From positions 1-64,000 of the forward strand of contig JAEZZO010000081.1 in the NCBI GenBank assembly GCA_023418475.1: DNA of 64,000 nucleotides, in the 5' to 3' direction. The stretch is from Bacillota bacterium. Its GTDB lineage: Bacteria; Bacillota; Clostridia; Lachnospirales; Lachnospiraceae. A model generated the notes under the pieces. That model had not been told where the DNA came from and did no database searches. It saw only the letters and a program-made list of their open reading frames with translations. Below are positions 37,234 through 47,000 of this stretch, in pieces. Numbering within the stretch: position 1 is the stretch's first letter; each line of letters opens with the position of its first letter. The position numbers and the translations under genes were made by a program.

Positions 37234-38157
37234 CTATTCCTCCGCTCTTATTCTTGGATCAATGATTGAGTACAGAACATCAGCAACCAAATTACCTGCG
37301 ATAATTAATATTGTGGTAAATAATACTGTACCCTGAAGCAGCGGCATATCTCTGCTTGTTATGGAATCCACAGCAAGTCTTCCGATCCCCGGAACGCAGA
37401 AAATACTCTCTGTAATAACCGCACCGGATAATAAGCTCGCTACCTGAATTGCCATTACAGTAACAACCGGAAGCAATGCGTTTTTAAATGCATGTCCGAT
37501 AATTACACCGGATTCCTTCAGTCCCTTGGCCCTTGCCGTACGAATGAAATCCTCCTGTAAAATTTCGAGCAGATTAGATCTGGTTAATCTTGCAATTGTT
37601 CCGGCAGAGCTCCATCCGAGTACAATCGCCGGAAGGATGTATCCTTGCCAGGAAGTCACACCGGAAACCGGAAGTAATTTAATCTTATAGGAAAAGAAAT
37701 ATTGAAATAATAAGGCTGCCCAGAATACAGGCATCGAAACACCAACTAATGATACCCCCATAAATAATCGGTCAATAATTGTATTCTGTTTAATGGCAGA
37801 GATAATTCCTGCGGGTATTCCAATAAACCACGCTACAAAGGCCGCTGCGATTGCCAGCTTCAGCGTATAAGGAAAAGCTGATAAAATGAGATCACCAACT
37901 GGACGGTTTAACTTATAGGAAATACCAAAGTCCCCATGTAGGGCATTCCATAAATAACGAAAGAAACGAACCATAACCGGATCATTTAACCCCATCTCTT
38001 TCGTCATTTTTTCAACCACTTCTTTTTTCACATGTTCTTTCATCATTACGGAAATGGGATCCCCCGGTACTACATTCAGCATTAGAAATACGATAAGCAT
38101 AACCCCAATTAATACCGGTATTGATACTAATGTTCGCTTCATTACCTTTCTAAACAA
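37234..38157 (-). CDS. oppB: Oligopeptide ABC transporter permease, OppB-like, TTG start
   Basis: A 307-residue permease of the OppB/DppB type: N-terminal helix, long periplasmic-side loop with VVPGDPISVMM, then five helices with EDFIRTARAKGLKES as EAA loop. The frame starts at TTG with a perfect AAAGGAGG seven bases upstream; the ATG five codons inside has its purine-rich stretch too close, so the TTG is preferred. It is separated from OppA by 522 bases packed with three repeat elements, more than is usual inside an opp operon. Confidence 0.9.
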   Translation of the reverse strand: MFRKVMKRTLVSIPVLIGVMLIVFLMLNVVPGDPISVMMKEHVKKEVVEKMTKEMGLNDPVMVRFFRYLWNALHGDFGISYKLNRPVGDLILSAFPYTLKLAIAAAFVAWFIGIPAGIISAIKQNTIIDRLFMGVSLVGVSMPVFWAALLFQYFFSYKIKLLPVSGVTSWQGYILPAIVLGWSSAGTIARLTRSNLLEILQEDFIRTARAKGLKESGVIIGHAFKNALLPVVTVMAIQVASLLSGAVITESIFCVPGIGRLAVDSITSRDMPLLQGTVLFTTILIIAGNLVADVLYSIIDPRIRAEE

Positions 38158-38219
38158 AATACTTCCTCCTTTCTATTTTTACAATAATTCCGGCTATTGC
38201 GAAACTATAAAATTAATCA

Positions 38220-38309
38220 AATTATATACCCAGAAAGGATTTATTTTTACTCCAACGCTCCTTCCGCTTGTCATCCGCTTGGGAACATATTCTCACTGTG
38301 TATATAATT
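38220..38309. repeat. Family B palindromic repeat, copy B3
   Basis: Arms AATTATATACCCAG (38220-38233) and CTGTGTATATAATT (38296-38309) pair with one mismatch. The interior CTCCAACGCTCCTTCCGCTT matches the reverse complement of B1 closely. First of three repeats in the oppB-oppA gap. Confidence 0.65.
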
Positions 38310-38343
38310 AATATAAGTCTTGTGTTTCGCATTTATCTCTTAC

Positions 38344-38441
38344 GATTCGATTGTCAAAAGCCTTCTCCAGGTTATGCAGATGAATATGAGTGCATATATA
38401 TTCATCCAACAAATCTTTTTTAGGCTTTTGACAATCGAATC
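38344..38441. repeat. Family A hairpin repeat, copy A3
   Basis: Perfect 20-bp arms at 38344-38363 and 38422-38441 (GATTCGATTGTCAAAAGCCT and its complement) enclose the core GATGAATATGAGTGCATATA, the flank CCAGGTTATG and an A/T-rich other flank. This is the best preserved copy and the type sequence used here for the family. A 20-bp stem would make a very stable RNA hairpin inside the opp transcript. Confidence 0.8.
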
Positions 38442-38483
38442 CTCTTACAACAAAGAGACAATTACGAATATCACTTTCATTGA

Positions 38484-38562
38484 AATTATGTACACGGAAA
38501 ACACATATTCCTATACTCCTTCCGCTTCCGTTCCGGAACATTTGCTTTCTGCATACACAATT
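38484..38562. repeat. Family B palindromic repeat, copy B4
   Basis: Arms 38484-38500 and 38546-38562 pair with four mismatches or wobbles, and the interior CTCCTTCCGCTTCCGTTCCGG keeps its CTCCTTCCGCTT part. A degenerate copy, in tandem with A3 and B3. Confidence 0.55.
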
Positions 38563-38631
38563 ACTTTTTTCAGTTCCGCATTTACCTGCCTGCAATAATA
38601 TAACATAAATCCCGAAAAAATACTACTTATA

Positions 38632-38666
38632 AAAAGTGTGCATCCGCCGTGCAGATGCACACTTTT
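38632..38666 (-). terminator. Rho-independent terminator after oppA
   Basis: Perfect 13-bp arms AAAAGTGTGCATC (38632-38644) and GATGCACACTTTT (38654-38666) lie 14 bases beyond the oppA stop. The A/T-rich ends form the U-tract. Together with the repeats downstream it suggests most oppA transcripts end here, with oppBCDF receiving only read-through or a separate promoter. Confidence 0.75.
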
Positions 38667-38679
38667 GTAATACAATTTA

Positions 38680-40371
38680 TTAATCTTCGATGGAAACGTT
38701 CTGATAATAGTTATTAGACCAGCCATTCCAGGATACTGTAAAATTCTTCACTCTCGGGTTCACAACAAATAAATGCTTAACAGAATATAACGGTACCCAG
38801 CATGCATCGTCTTGAACTATCTTCTTCTCTAATGCCTGATATTCGGCAATTCTTTCATCATCCTTAACAATTGCCCTGGCATCTGTAACACGTTTAATGG
38901 TTGCTGTATCAGGATAACAGAAACATCTTCCTTTTGTATTCTCTGCTGTACCGAAGAAAGTATATATAAAGTTATCCGGATCATTGAAGTCAGCAGACCA
39001 GTTCGTATTGTACATCTGGATTTCACCGGCTGCTCTCTTGTCCATATAGGTTGCATCGTCTAGAACATTAATTTTAACCTTAATACCAATTTCACCAAGC
39101 ATTGCCTGAATAATCTGGTTTGTCTGAACAGTTGTGTTACCTGCTTCAGAGGACTGGCTGATCTCAAGATCAAAACCATCTGCATATCCTGCTTCCGCCA
39201 TTAATTTCTTTGCACCTTCCACATCATAGGTAAGAGCAGGTAAATTGTTGTTATGACCAATTAAGCCAACCGGGAAGATACCATTTTCCAGTGTACCCCT
39301 TCCGCCGAATAATGCGTCCAAAAGGCCCTGTCTGTCAATAACCATCTGAATTGCTTTTCTTACTCTTACATCGCTAAGTGGCTTATAGCTCTGGTTCATT
39401 GCTATATAATAAATGCCCACACGATTACCCGATACAATCTGATTCTTATAAGTATCATTCTTAAGGAAATAATCTGTCTGACTCTGTGCATTATCAAGAT
39501 CAAGAATATCGATTTCTCCGCTTTCAAACATCATTCTCTGTGTATCAGCATCCGGAACAATCTTAACTACGATTCCTTCACTCTTGGGTGCGCCGGCCCA
39601 GCAGTTTTTATTAGCAACCATAACATACTGGCTGTTAACATCCCACTGTTTAAAAATAAAGTAACCGCTTCCGATTGTCTTTTCAGGAACAATACCGAAA
39701 TCGTCTCCTGCAGCTTCTGTAGTATCTCTGTCCAGAATAGATGCCGCCGGAGTGGAAAGGCATGCAAGAAAGGCAGCATAAGGAGCTTTTAAGGTGATCG
39801 TGAAATTATAATCATCGATTATTTTAAAGCCCTCTAAGGTCTTGGCCGAACCATCCGCCAGCTCTGCAGCTCCTTTGATCTGGTCAATTGTACTACCGTT
39901 CTGTGATTTGCTATAGGTTAGCAATCTAGTAAAGGTATAAAGTACATCGTCTGCAGTTAAATCTGCACCGTTCGAGAATTTTACACCTTCATGCAGTTTA
40001 AATGTATAAGTAAGTCCATCATCTGAAATGGTCCAGCTGTCAGCAAGACTTGGTACTATCTTAGAAGTACCGTCCCCATTAGCCTGAACCTCAACAAGAC
40101 GGTTAAATACGTTCATCGATACACCGTAATACTCCGTGGTACTCTGAGGATCAACTGTTGTCGGGTTAGTTATTTCAACAATCTTTAAAAATTTACTTGT
40201 GCCAAGATCTCCGGAACTAGTTGATGTATCCCCATCCGCTGCTTGTGTTACTGCTCCGGTTACAGTAGCATCGGCTGTGGAATCGGACTTGCTGCCGCCT
40301 TTCGAACAGCCAGTCAGCAGTAAGCTTGTTGTTAATGTTACTGCAAGTAAAAAACTAATAGGTTTCTTCAT
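38680..40371 (-). CDS. oppA: Oligopeptide-binding lipoprotein, OppA/DppA family
   Basis: A 563-residue family 5 solute-binding protein. The start at 40371 has AAAGGAGG seven bases upstream and begins a lipoprotein signal peptide with lipobox LTGC; the 27 extra codons of the open frame are non-coding leader. A Ser/Thr-rich linker precedes the binding fold (ADSWTISDDGLTYTFKLHEG; FIFKQWD). It would capture peptides outside the membrane for OppBCDF. The M19, NlpC/P60 and serine hydrolase genes downstream suggest cell-wall peptides as substrates. Confidence 0.9.
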   Translation of the reverse strand: MKKPISFLLAVTLTTSLLLTGCSKGGSKSDSTADATVTGAVTQAADGDTSTSSGDLGTSKFLKIVEITNPTTVDPQSTTEYYGVSMNVFNRLVEVQANGDGTSKIVPSLADSWTISDDGLTYTFKLHEGVKFSNGADLTADDVLYTFTRLLTYSKSQNGSTIDQIKGAAELADGSAKTLEGFKIIDDYNFTITLKAPYAAFLACLSTPAASILDRDTTEAAGDDFGIVPEKTIGSGYFIFKQWDVNSQYVMVANKNCWAGAPKSEGIVVKIVPDADTQRMMFESGEIDILDLDNAQSQTDYFLKNDTYKNQIVSGNRVGIYYIAMNQSYKPLSDVRVRKAIQMVIDRQGLLDALFGGRGTLENGIFPVGLIGHNNNLPALTYDVEGAKKLMAEAGYADGFDLEISQSSEAGNTTVQTNQIIQAMLGEIGIKVKINVLDDATYMDKRAAGEIQMYNTNWSADFNDPDNFIYTFFGTAENTKGRCFCYPDTATIKRVTDARAIVKDDERIAEYQALEKKIVQDDACWVPLYSVKHLFVVNPRVKNFTVSWNGWSNNYYQNVSIED

Positions 40372-40412
40372 AGATAGTCCTCCTTTTGTTTTGCTTCGTG
40401 CTATGTGCCTAT

Positions 40413-40444
40413 AAAAAAATGCACTCTTATTACCAAGACTGCAT
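40413..40444 (-). terminator. Terminator in the oppA leader (PucR terminator or attenuator)
   Basis: On the minus strand ATGCAGTCTT / AAGAGTGCAT pair with one internal G-G mismatch over a six-base loop and are followed by seven U residues. It lies 157-84 bases after the PucR stop and ends only 42 bases before the oppA ATG, downstream of a possible promoter at 40463-40491, so it may attenuate oppA as well as end the pucR message. Confidence 0.6.
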
Positions 40445-40462
40445 CTTTGCACTACTTACTAT

Positions 40463-40491
40463 AAAGTATCAATATTCACTTTAAAAATCAA
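40463..40491 (-). promoter_or_regulatory. Possible oppA promoter
   Basis: On the minus strand TTGATT (40486-40491) and TACTTT (40463-40468) are separated by 17 bases. If used, the transcript would contain the 40413-40444 terminator in its leader. Confidence 0.35.
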
Positions 40492-40527
40492 GTTTTTTTT
40501 CATTTATTTTATATAAACACCAAGCAT

Positions 40528-41685
40528 TTACAGTGCAAAAAAGTCATGCACTAATAATGCCAGAGAAAAATAAATACGTGTGTAATAGTCATTCAGATCC
40601 AAACCACAGATCTTTTTTATTTTCTGCATCCGGTTAATCAGCGTATGTCTATGAATAAATAACCTTTCAGCTGATTTTGAGGCATTTCCCTCATGGGATA
40701 GATAAACCCGCAGCGTGTATACATACTGGCTTTCATTGAAACGATCATACTCGAACAGCTTTTGCAAGGCCTTACTGCCAAGCAATATAGAACGATTATT
40801 TCGTTGAATTCTATCAAACAATTCAAAAAAAGGAATATTTTGATAGGGACACACGCCTCTTTTTGCTTCGATCCGTTCTAGCAGCTGAATACACTCCATG
40901 CATTGTGCAAATCCATTCTCCAGGTTCTCATAAGATACGCCTTCGCTTACTCCGATGTAATAATCAACATGCTGATTTTCGGAAAGAAGTGTAAGCTGTA
41001 CCGTAAGTTCAAATACGACATCCTGATAAGTGGTATCTTCTTTTAAGGACATAAAAAATGCTGCTTTTTTGTCCTTTGACATGTGATAATAAAAACTATC
41101 TTCCTTCGCCTGTGAAAATAAATAAGATTTTATACTAAGCATTCCCTTGTTACTGGTACTCTTCGTCGTTTCACCGTAGGTAACCGGATATGCGATAAAT
41201 AAATATTTCTTTTCAAAGCTTTCAACTGCCCGCTGGTCGGAATGGATTTCGCCCAGCAAAATAGAATACAAGTTTTTTCTGTCACTTTCCGGTGTTGTCG
41301 CCGTAACCTCAAGTTTATCCAGCAGAGTATGCATGATGGCAGAAAAAGTCAAGTTTGCAGGTAGCTCTAAGATAGGAAAATTGTATTGATCAGCCTCCTT
41401 TAAGATGTACTCCGGTATCTTGTCAATATAGTAACCGGGTTGAATTGCCAGTCCACTGACATTACGTTCTGTTAATCTCTTAATCAGATCCTCATGCATC
41501 TCTTCCCTGTCAAGCTGAAATCCTGTTGTAATTAACAGCTCTTCCTGCTGAACCGAATCGGGTGAGTCAAGAATTTCCATGACATTTACCCAGGCAATCG
41601 TATTTTGCAATCCCCTCATTCCGGCAACAAGTTTTGCGCCTTCCAATAAATCCTGTTCAATTATCTGCTTGATTGTAAGTGCCAT
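40528..41685 (-). CDS. PucR-family transcriptional regulator
   Basis: A 385-residue regulator with an N-terminal PucR domain (about 5-125; LTIKQIIEQDLLEGAKLVAG), a middle GGDEF-like degenerate region and a C-terminal PucR-type helix-turn-helix (GNASKSAERLFIHRHTLINR). Family members act as metabolite-responsive activators of nitrogen, purine or amino acid genes. It is upstream of, and collinear with, the Opp and peptidase genes and probably controls them. It has a good promoter at 41717-41746. Confidence 0.87.
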   Translation of the reverse strand: MALTIKQIIEQDLLEGAKLVAGMRGLQNTIAWVNVMEILDSPDSVQQEELLITTGFQLDREEMHEDLIKRLTERNVSGLAIQPGYYIDKIPEYILKEADQYNFPILELPANLTFSAIMHTLLDKLEVTATTPESDRKNLYSILLGEIHSDQRAVESFEKKYLFIAYPVTYGETTKSTSNKGMLSIKSYLFSQAKEDSFYYHMSKDKKAAFFMSLKEDTTYQDVVFELTVQLTLLSENQHVDYYIGVSEGVSYENLENGFAQCMECIQLLERIEAKRGVCPYQNIPFFELFDRIQRNNRSILLGSKALQKLFEYDRFNESQYVYTLRVYLSHEGNASKSAERLFIHRHTLINRMQKIKKICGLDLNDYYTRIYFSLALLVHDFFAL

Positions 41686-41716
41686 AACCGCTCATCCTTT
41701 TTCGTTTTGATATCTT

Positions 41717-41746
41717 ATTGTAACTTAATTTCAGTCAGAGTGTCAA
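41717..41746 (-). promoter_or_regulatory. Promoter of the PucR-type gene
   Basis: On the minus strand TTGACA (41741-41746) and TACAAT (41717-41722) with an 18-base spacer; the predicted start leaves a short leader of about 25 bases. Confidence 0.65.
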
Positions 41747-41762
41747 TTCGACAGAAAAGAAA

Positions 41763-41801
41763 AAAGGTGTTACACATGCTATTTTCCCATGCAACACCTT
41801 T
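41763..41801 (-). terminator. Terminator between rubrerythrin and PucR genes
   Basis: Arms AAAGGTGTT (41763-41771) / AACACCTTT (41793-41801) with a partly paired interior, followed on the minus strand by TTTTTTCTTTT. The 280 bases between it and the rubrerythrin stop contain no gene I can support. Confidence 0.7.
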
Positions 41802-42081
41802 GTTTGGTATATCATATTACCATTTTCTCATATTCGTCAAGTGTCTTTTCGCATTGATGGACACATTGTCCAGTATTCCTGATTTTTTTAGGACATATCG
41901 TAGCAATTAGGGAAACGTGCAAACTGTGTTATCCAATGGAAGGCTTCTTGTTCTTAAAAATTTGTTTTCCACAATCCATTAAGATTGCAGTATACATAGA
42001 CAGTTACTGCAGTGACATCATAGAATTATGCCGCGGTTCATCCTTAGACTTTATTACGGATTAGCATAACTTTTGCTATCC

Positions 42082-42621
42082 TTAATAATTGTCGGCTTTT
42101 ATTTGAAAATATGCCTTTGGATGATCACATACAGGACATATCTCCGGAGGATTTTTGCCTATCACAATATGTCCGCAATTAATACATTGCCAGATCGTAT
42201 CACCGTCTCTTGAAAATACCAGTCCACTTTCTAAATTCTCAATTAACTTACGGTACCTTTCTTCATGTTCCTTCTCAATCCTTGCAACACTTTCAAATAA
42301 ATATGCAATTTTGTTATAGCCTTCTTCCCGTGCTTCCTTCGCGAAGCCATCGTACATATCCGTCCACTCATAATGCTCACCGGCTGCCGCGTCGGCAAGA
42401 TTAGTCAAGGTATCCGGTATTCCGTCATGAAGCAGCTTAAACCAGATCTTAGCATGTTCTTTTTCATTATTCGCTGTTTCTTCAAACAGAGCTGCAATTT
42501 GTTCATAGCCATCCTTTTTTGCTTTGGAGGCATAATAGGTATACTTGTTACGAGCTTGCGATTCGCCTGCAAATGCTGCCATCAGGTTTGCATGTGTTCT
42601 GGATTCCTTCCATTCCTTCAT
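42082..42621 (-). CDS. Rubrerythrin
   Basis: A 179-residue protein with the four-helix ferritin-like di-iron domain (EsQARNKYTYYASKA; ETANNEKEHAKIW; EEGYNKIAYLFESVARIEKEHEERY) and a C-terminal rubredoxin-like Fe(SCys)4 domain (CINCGHIVI and CPVCDHPKAYF). It reduces hydrogen peroxide with electrons from rubredoxin or NADH-linked reductases and protects anaerobes against oxygen. AAGGAG precedes the ATG. The leader carries repeat A4. A TATAAT at 42818-42823 (minus) may be its -10 box. Confidence 0.93.
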   Translation of the reverse strand: MKEWKESRTHANLMAAFAGESQARNKYTYYASKAKKDGYEQIAALFEETANNEKEHAKIWFKLLHDGIPDTLTNLADAAAGEHYEWTDMYDGFAKEAREEGYNKIAYLFESVARIEKEHEERYRKLIENLESGLVFSRDGDTIWQCINCGHIVIGKNPPEICPVCDHPKAYFQIKADNY

Positions 42622-42650
42622 AACTGTTCACTCCTTTTGTTCTCTTTGAG

Positions 42651-42756
42651 GATTGTAGTGTCAAAAGCCTAAAAATGAATGCCGGATGAATATATATGCA
42701 CTCATATTCATCTACATAACCTGGATCAAGCTTTTGACAATCGAATTCTTTGAGGT
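42651..42756. repeat. Family A hairpin repeat, copy A4
   Basis: Arms TGTCAAAAGC (42659-42668) / GCTTTTGACA (42730-42739) match the outer stem of A3; beyond them pairing is imperfect. The interior is the reverse complement of A3 (GGATGAATATATATGCACTC, CATAACCTGGAT). It lies between the rubrerythrin start codon and its probable promoter, so it would be part of the 5' leader RNA. Confidence 0.75.
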
Positions 42757-42944
42757 AATTTCAAACATAGATATTATCCAATGAAACAACTTTTCTTATA
42801 CATCCGTTACAAGTTTCATTATAACACATACTGTTTTGGTCTGTAAGTGGTTATCGTATGCATAGTATTGGAATGTAGAATATGCCTTGTCTATGAACTG
42901 TACCCTTTTAACGTTTCCTTAATTGACATTTAATATTTTCTTAA

Positions 42945-42973
42945 TTGATATTTCAACATGTTAATACTATAAT
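42945..42973 (+). promoter_or_regulatory. Promoter of the CmpB-like gene
   Basis: TTGATA (42945-42950) and TATAAT (42968-42973) with a 17-base spacer, about 105 bases before the start codon. The remainder of the 42622-43083 gap holds repeat A4 and the divergent rubrerythrin promoter. Confidence 0.6.
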
Positions 42974-43083
42974 ATGCTTAATCATGTAAAAAATAACAAA
43001 ATTTACCAAGGCAAATGATATTTAAGCATTTACAATGCTAATTGTATCGTTCTTGTACTGCCAATGGCAGGATGGAGGTTATC

Positions 43084-43836
43084 ATGAAATATTCTGAAAC
43101 AGATATTATTACAAATGAGCAGGTTCTTGATGCACCTTATTCGTATCAAAATGATTTTTCGGATACTCTTAATGTATTTACTTTTATTAAAAAAGTAAAT
43201 TTCTATAAGATATTTTGGATTTTTGTGATCGGTAGTATTTTTGGTTGTTATATGGAGCAAATTCAGTATTATGTTATAAAAGGTATCTGGGAAAGCCGTG
43301 CCGGCGTAATATGGGGGCCATTCAGTGAAATATACGGGATCGGTGCTATATTGATGTTTCTATTGTATCAGAAGATGAAAAACATATCTCCCCTTACCAT
43401 ATTCTTATCGGCTTCTTTCTTAGGCTCTGCTTTTGAATATGTTGCCAGTCTTTTTCAGGAAGTATGCTTTGGCTCAGTTACATGGGACTATAGCCGTCAG
43501 CCGTTCAATATCGGCGGACGAACCAGTCTAAAATACAGCGTATATTGGGGGCTGCTTGGATTGCTTTTTATCAAGTGGATTTTCCCCTTTCTTAATAAGT
43601 CTCTGGAGAACATAAAAGGAAAACGATCCTTTGTCTTCACCTGGTTTCTGATTATCTTTATGTCAATTAATTTAACAACCTCCGCGATGGCTGTAAATCG
43701 GTGGAACGAACGCTTAACTAACATTCCTGCCAGCGGGCATATTGATGAATATTTTGATCAGCATTATGATAATCAGAAAATGGAGTACATATTTCCTCAT
43801 ATGAAATTTTTAGTAAATACGGATAAAACCTCCTAA
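43084..43836 (+). CDS. Putative ABC-transporter type IV / CmpB-like membrane protein
   Basis: A 250-residue membrane protein resembling the putative ABC-transporter type IV family (PF06541). Its core FGCYMEQIQYYVIKGIWESR, GVIWGPFSEIYGIGAILMF and FEYVASLFQEVCFGSVTWDYS contains conserved Gly, Trp and acidic residues embedded in about five or six helices. The start at 43084 has GGATGGAGG upstream; the frame start at 43042 is rejected. The family's function is unknown, and no ATPase lies nearby, so the transporter label should not be taken literally. Confidence 0.75.
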   Translation: MKYSETDIITNEQVLDAPYSYQNDFSDTLNVFTFIKKVNFYKIFWIFVIGSIFGCYMEQIQYYVIKGIWESRAGVIWGPFSEIYGIGAILMFLLYQKMKNISPLTIFLSASFLGSAFEYVASLFQEVCFGSVTWDYSRQPFNIGGRTSLKYSVYWGLLGLLFIKWIFPFLNKSLENIKGKRSFVFTWFLIIFMSINLTTSAMAVNRWNERLTNIPASGHIDEYFDQHYDNQKMEYIFPHMKFLVNTDKTS

Positions 43837-43955
43837 GCTGCCTTATAACCTGGCATCTCCTCCTTTCACAGCAACAGCAGTAATCAATATCCGTATCACG
43901 ATAAAGCACCAGGGCACCCATAGAATGCCGCAAAATGGTATCTTAGATAATTTTG

Positions 43956-44001
43956 GAAGAACCCCGGAACGAGTACTGTTGTACTCATTTCGAGGTTCTT
44001 C
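43956..44001. terminator. Bidirectional terminator
   Basis: GAAGAACC...GAGTAC (43956-43976) pairs with GTACTC...GGTTCTTC (43981-44001) over a four-base loop. It sits in the 256-base gap between two convergent genes and serves both strands. Confidence 0.7.
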
Positions 44002-44092
44002 TTAAGTGTGAGGACGATTTTACCTCACGCTTCCAATCATGATAGTGCATAGCGGCATCACAAATAGTCGGGGGAAACGATTTTTTTCACAT

Positions 44093-47000
44093 TTATTCCA
44101 CCGATTTTAATGATTCTATCATATCAATCGTTCGTAATTTAACGTAAGTAACAAGCTGCATGATTACCGAAAATAAAATAGTCAGCAGGCTTGATATAAG
44201 GAAACTTGGCCATCGGATAGTTCTAAAAAACAAAGTTGCATACCCTTCAATCACATCAACAACAAATCGGTGCAGATAAATTCCCATAACTAAACCGACT
44301 CCGATACTAAGCAGTGTCAGGATGAAAGCTTCCCGGTAGATATATCCGTTCGCCTCCACATCGGTAAAACCTAGTACTTTTAAAGTTGCTATTTCGCGTG
44401 TCCGTTCACTGATATTAATGGAGGTCAGATTATAAAGGACTATAATTGCCAGCAGAGAAGCTACTACAACTAGCAGAATGATTACACCATTTAAACTTTG
44501 ACTGCCGTCCAGAGCAGTCTGAAGGACATCACTTGTAAATATCACATTAAGTATCTTATCGTTTTTCATAAGATGCTCTGCCATTGTTTTTTGATCTGTA
44601 TGATGATTGGAAACCACTGCGTTATAAGAAGCAGCTTTTGCAAATATCTGATTATACTGCACTTTGTTCATGTATATATAATTCGCTGTATAATTAAGTG
44701 CCACATCGCTGACTTTGATCCGGTACTCTTTATTGTCGGCATCTTTTACGATGATGGTATCTCCTTTTTTCGCATGATAGAACTCTGATACTTTTTGAGT
44801 AATAATCGCACTATTATCATTCAGTTCCAAGACGCTCTCATCCGATTTACTTTTCAGATGGTAATACTGATTAAACAGCTGTGCATTTTCCGGTACAATC
44901 AAATAAACATCCAGGGTTTTACTCTCTTTTTCGCATTTTAGCGCGTTCTGCCTGATTAGAAGAGGGTCCTCAACCTGCTCCTTGGTAAAAAAGGCTTCCA
45001 AATCCGCGCTTAATTTCTTTGTATCATCCTTAAACAGGATCATATCCTCATATCGGAAAATATCACCATACTGCTTCTGTGCAACTCCGTTCATACTATC
45101 TCTTAGACCGAATCCTACCAGCAAGAACGCGGTGCATCCGGCTACCCCTACAATGGTCATAAAGGCTCTTTTTTTATATCGGAACATATTTCTCATTGTG
45201 ACCTTCCAGGAGAAGGATAGAAGCTTCCATATCGGTTTAATTCTTTCCAGCAAAATTGTTTGTCCGTTCTTTGGTGGTGCCGGGCGCATCAGGGCTGCTG
45301 GCTCCTGTTTTAGCTCTTTATTACAGGAAAGAATGGTTACGAATGTCATAATTAATATCGTAACAAGCAGAATTAGTAAAAATGTCATCCAATTATATTG
45401 CAATACAAGCTTTGGTAATATAAATTTAAAATTCGAGAAAATAAGCGGTGGTATCACACGGCATCCAATATAAAATCCAGCTAGCGCGCCAAGCCCTGTG
45501 GCTGAGAGAACATAAAACAGATAAGTACCCATAATACTGCCATCTTTGTAACCAAGTGACGTCATGGTACCAAGCTCACTTCGTTCTTCTGCTACCATCC
45601 TTGCCATCGAATTGGATGTCATCAGCATTCCGATCAATAAGAAAAAGAAAGGGAATACCGCAGCTACCGAAGCCACCACATCAATTCCTGATTTTAGTTC
45701 ATTATATCCGATTGCGGCAGACCGGTCAAAGATATACCAATGCGGTTTTTCAATTTCTGATACATCTATTTTTGCATTACTTATTTTCGTCTCAGCATCC
45801 GATATTTTGCGATTAAATTCCTCCAAATTTGTATTATATTTTTTGTATCCCTTGTTAAGCTTCTCTTCGTTTTTAGCTATTTCACTTTTTCCTTTTTCAA
45901 TTTCTTCGCCAGCTTTCCCTATTTTATGATGAAAAGTCTGAATTCCTTCCTTAAGCTTTGCTTCATTCAGGGTTAAATTAGTAATCGACTTTTTAAGCTG
46001 TAACAATCCTTGGTAGGACGCTGAATATTGACTAATATTTGCATTTAACTGTGTATATTCCTGGCTGTCTGAAGGAAGCTGTGCCAGCTGCGCCTTCATA
46101 GCTCCTATCGCCTGGTCAAGCTCCTCTATTTTCGTATCCAGTTCTTTTTTTTGAATACCATTCTGCTCCAGCGCTTTATTAATCTTTGTCCAGCCGTCTG
46201 CAATTTTGGCTTCCATAGAATCAAATTCCGTATTCTTTTCCTTTGTATTTTTCTTTAAATCCGCCTCGTTTTTGATGATTTCTTCTTTGCCCTCGGCAAG
46301 CTTCTTCGCATTTTTATCAAGCTTTGCTTTGGCATCGGCAAGCTTTTTTTCACCCTTTGCTTTTTCCTTATTTAGTTTTGTTTCATTTTTACTGATTTTT
46401 TGGTAAGCCTTATTATAAATCTCCTGATAACGGGCATTTTCCCTTACCGGTTTCATTTCTATTAAATTATCACGAAGCGGCTTAACCAAACTGTCATATT
46501 CTTTGGAATAGGCTGCGGTGCTACTCACACCATCTGCTACAATAAATATCTCTGCATAAGCATCCAGTATAAAATTATCTCTGCTTACAAAAATAAAAGA
46601 TAACAGCTTTCCGTCTCCTACCGTAGTGCTACCATAATCATCTGCCAGATATAATACTGATGTAACCGTACCGACTACTGTAAATTCATTGTTCTTTAAC
46701 TTATCACCTACATCACTGGTGATTAGGATATGATCACCGATTTTGTACTTTTTACTGTCTGCAACGCACTCCTTATCGGTTTGTGGCATCCTTCCGGAAA
46801 CCAATTTTACCGTGTTGACGGTATCCTCAATTGCATGAACCCGTATTGTCTTTTCCTGATCCAGTACATCCAGAGAGTAAGTTGGAATTACGGTTTTTAC
46901 CCCTTGACACTGCTTCAGTGCACTTACATCATCATCCGTAAGTCCCATCGTACTCAAAATCTTAAAGTCCATTAAATTATGATTCTTATAATACTGATCA

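Noticed and set aside
38308..38598. Reading frames of 92-95 codons on both strands in the oppB-oppA gap
   Set aside because: They run through the hairpin repeats A3 and B4 on opposite strands, which is an effect of the palindromes and not evidence of genes.
45982..46406. Plus-strand frames rich in Ser/Phe opposite the coiled coil of the ABC permease
   Set aside because: They are the antisense image of Lys/Glu-rich codons and have no ribosome sites.
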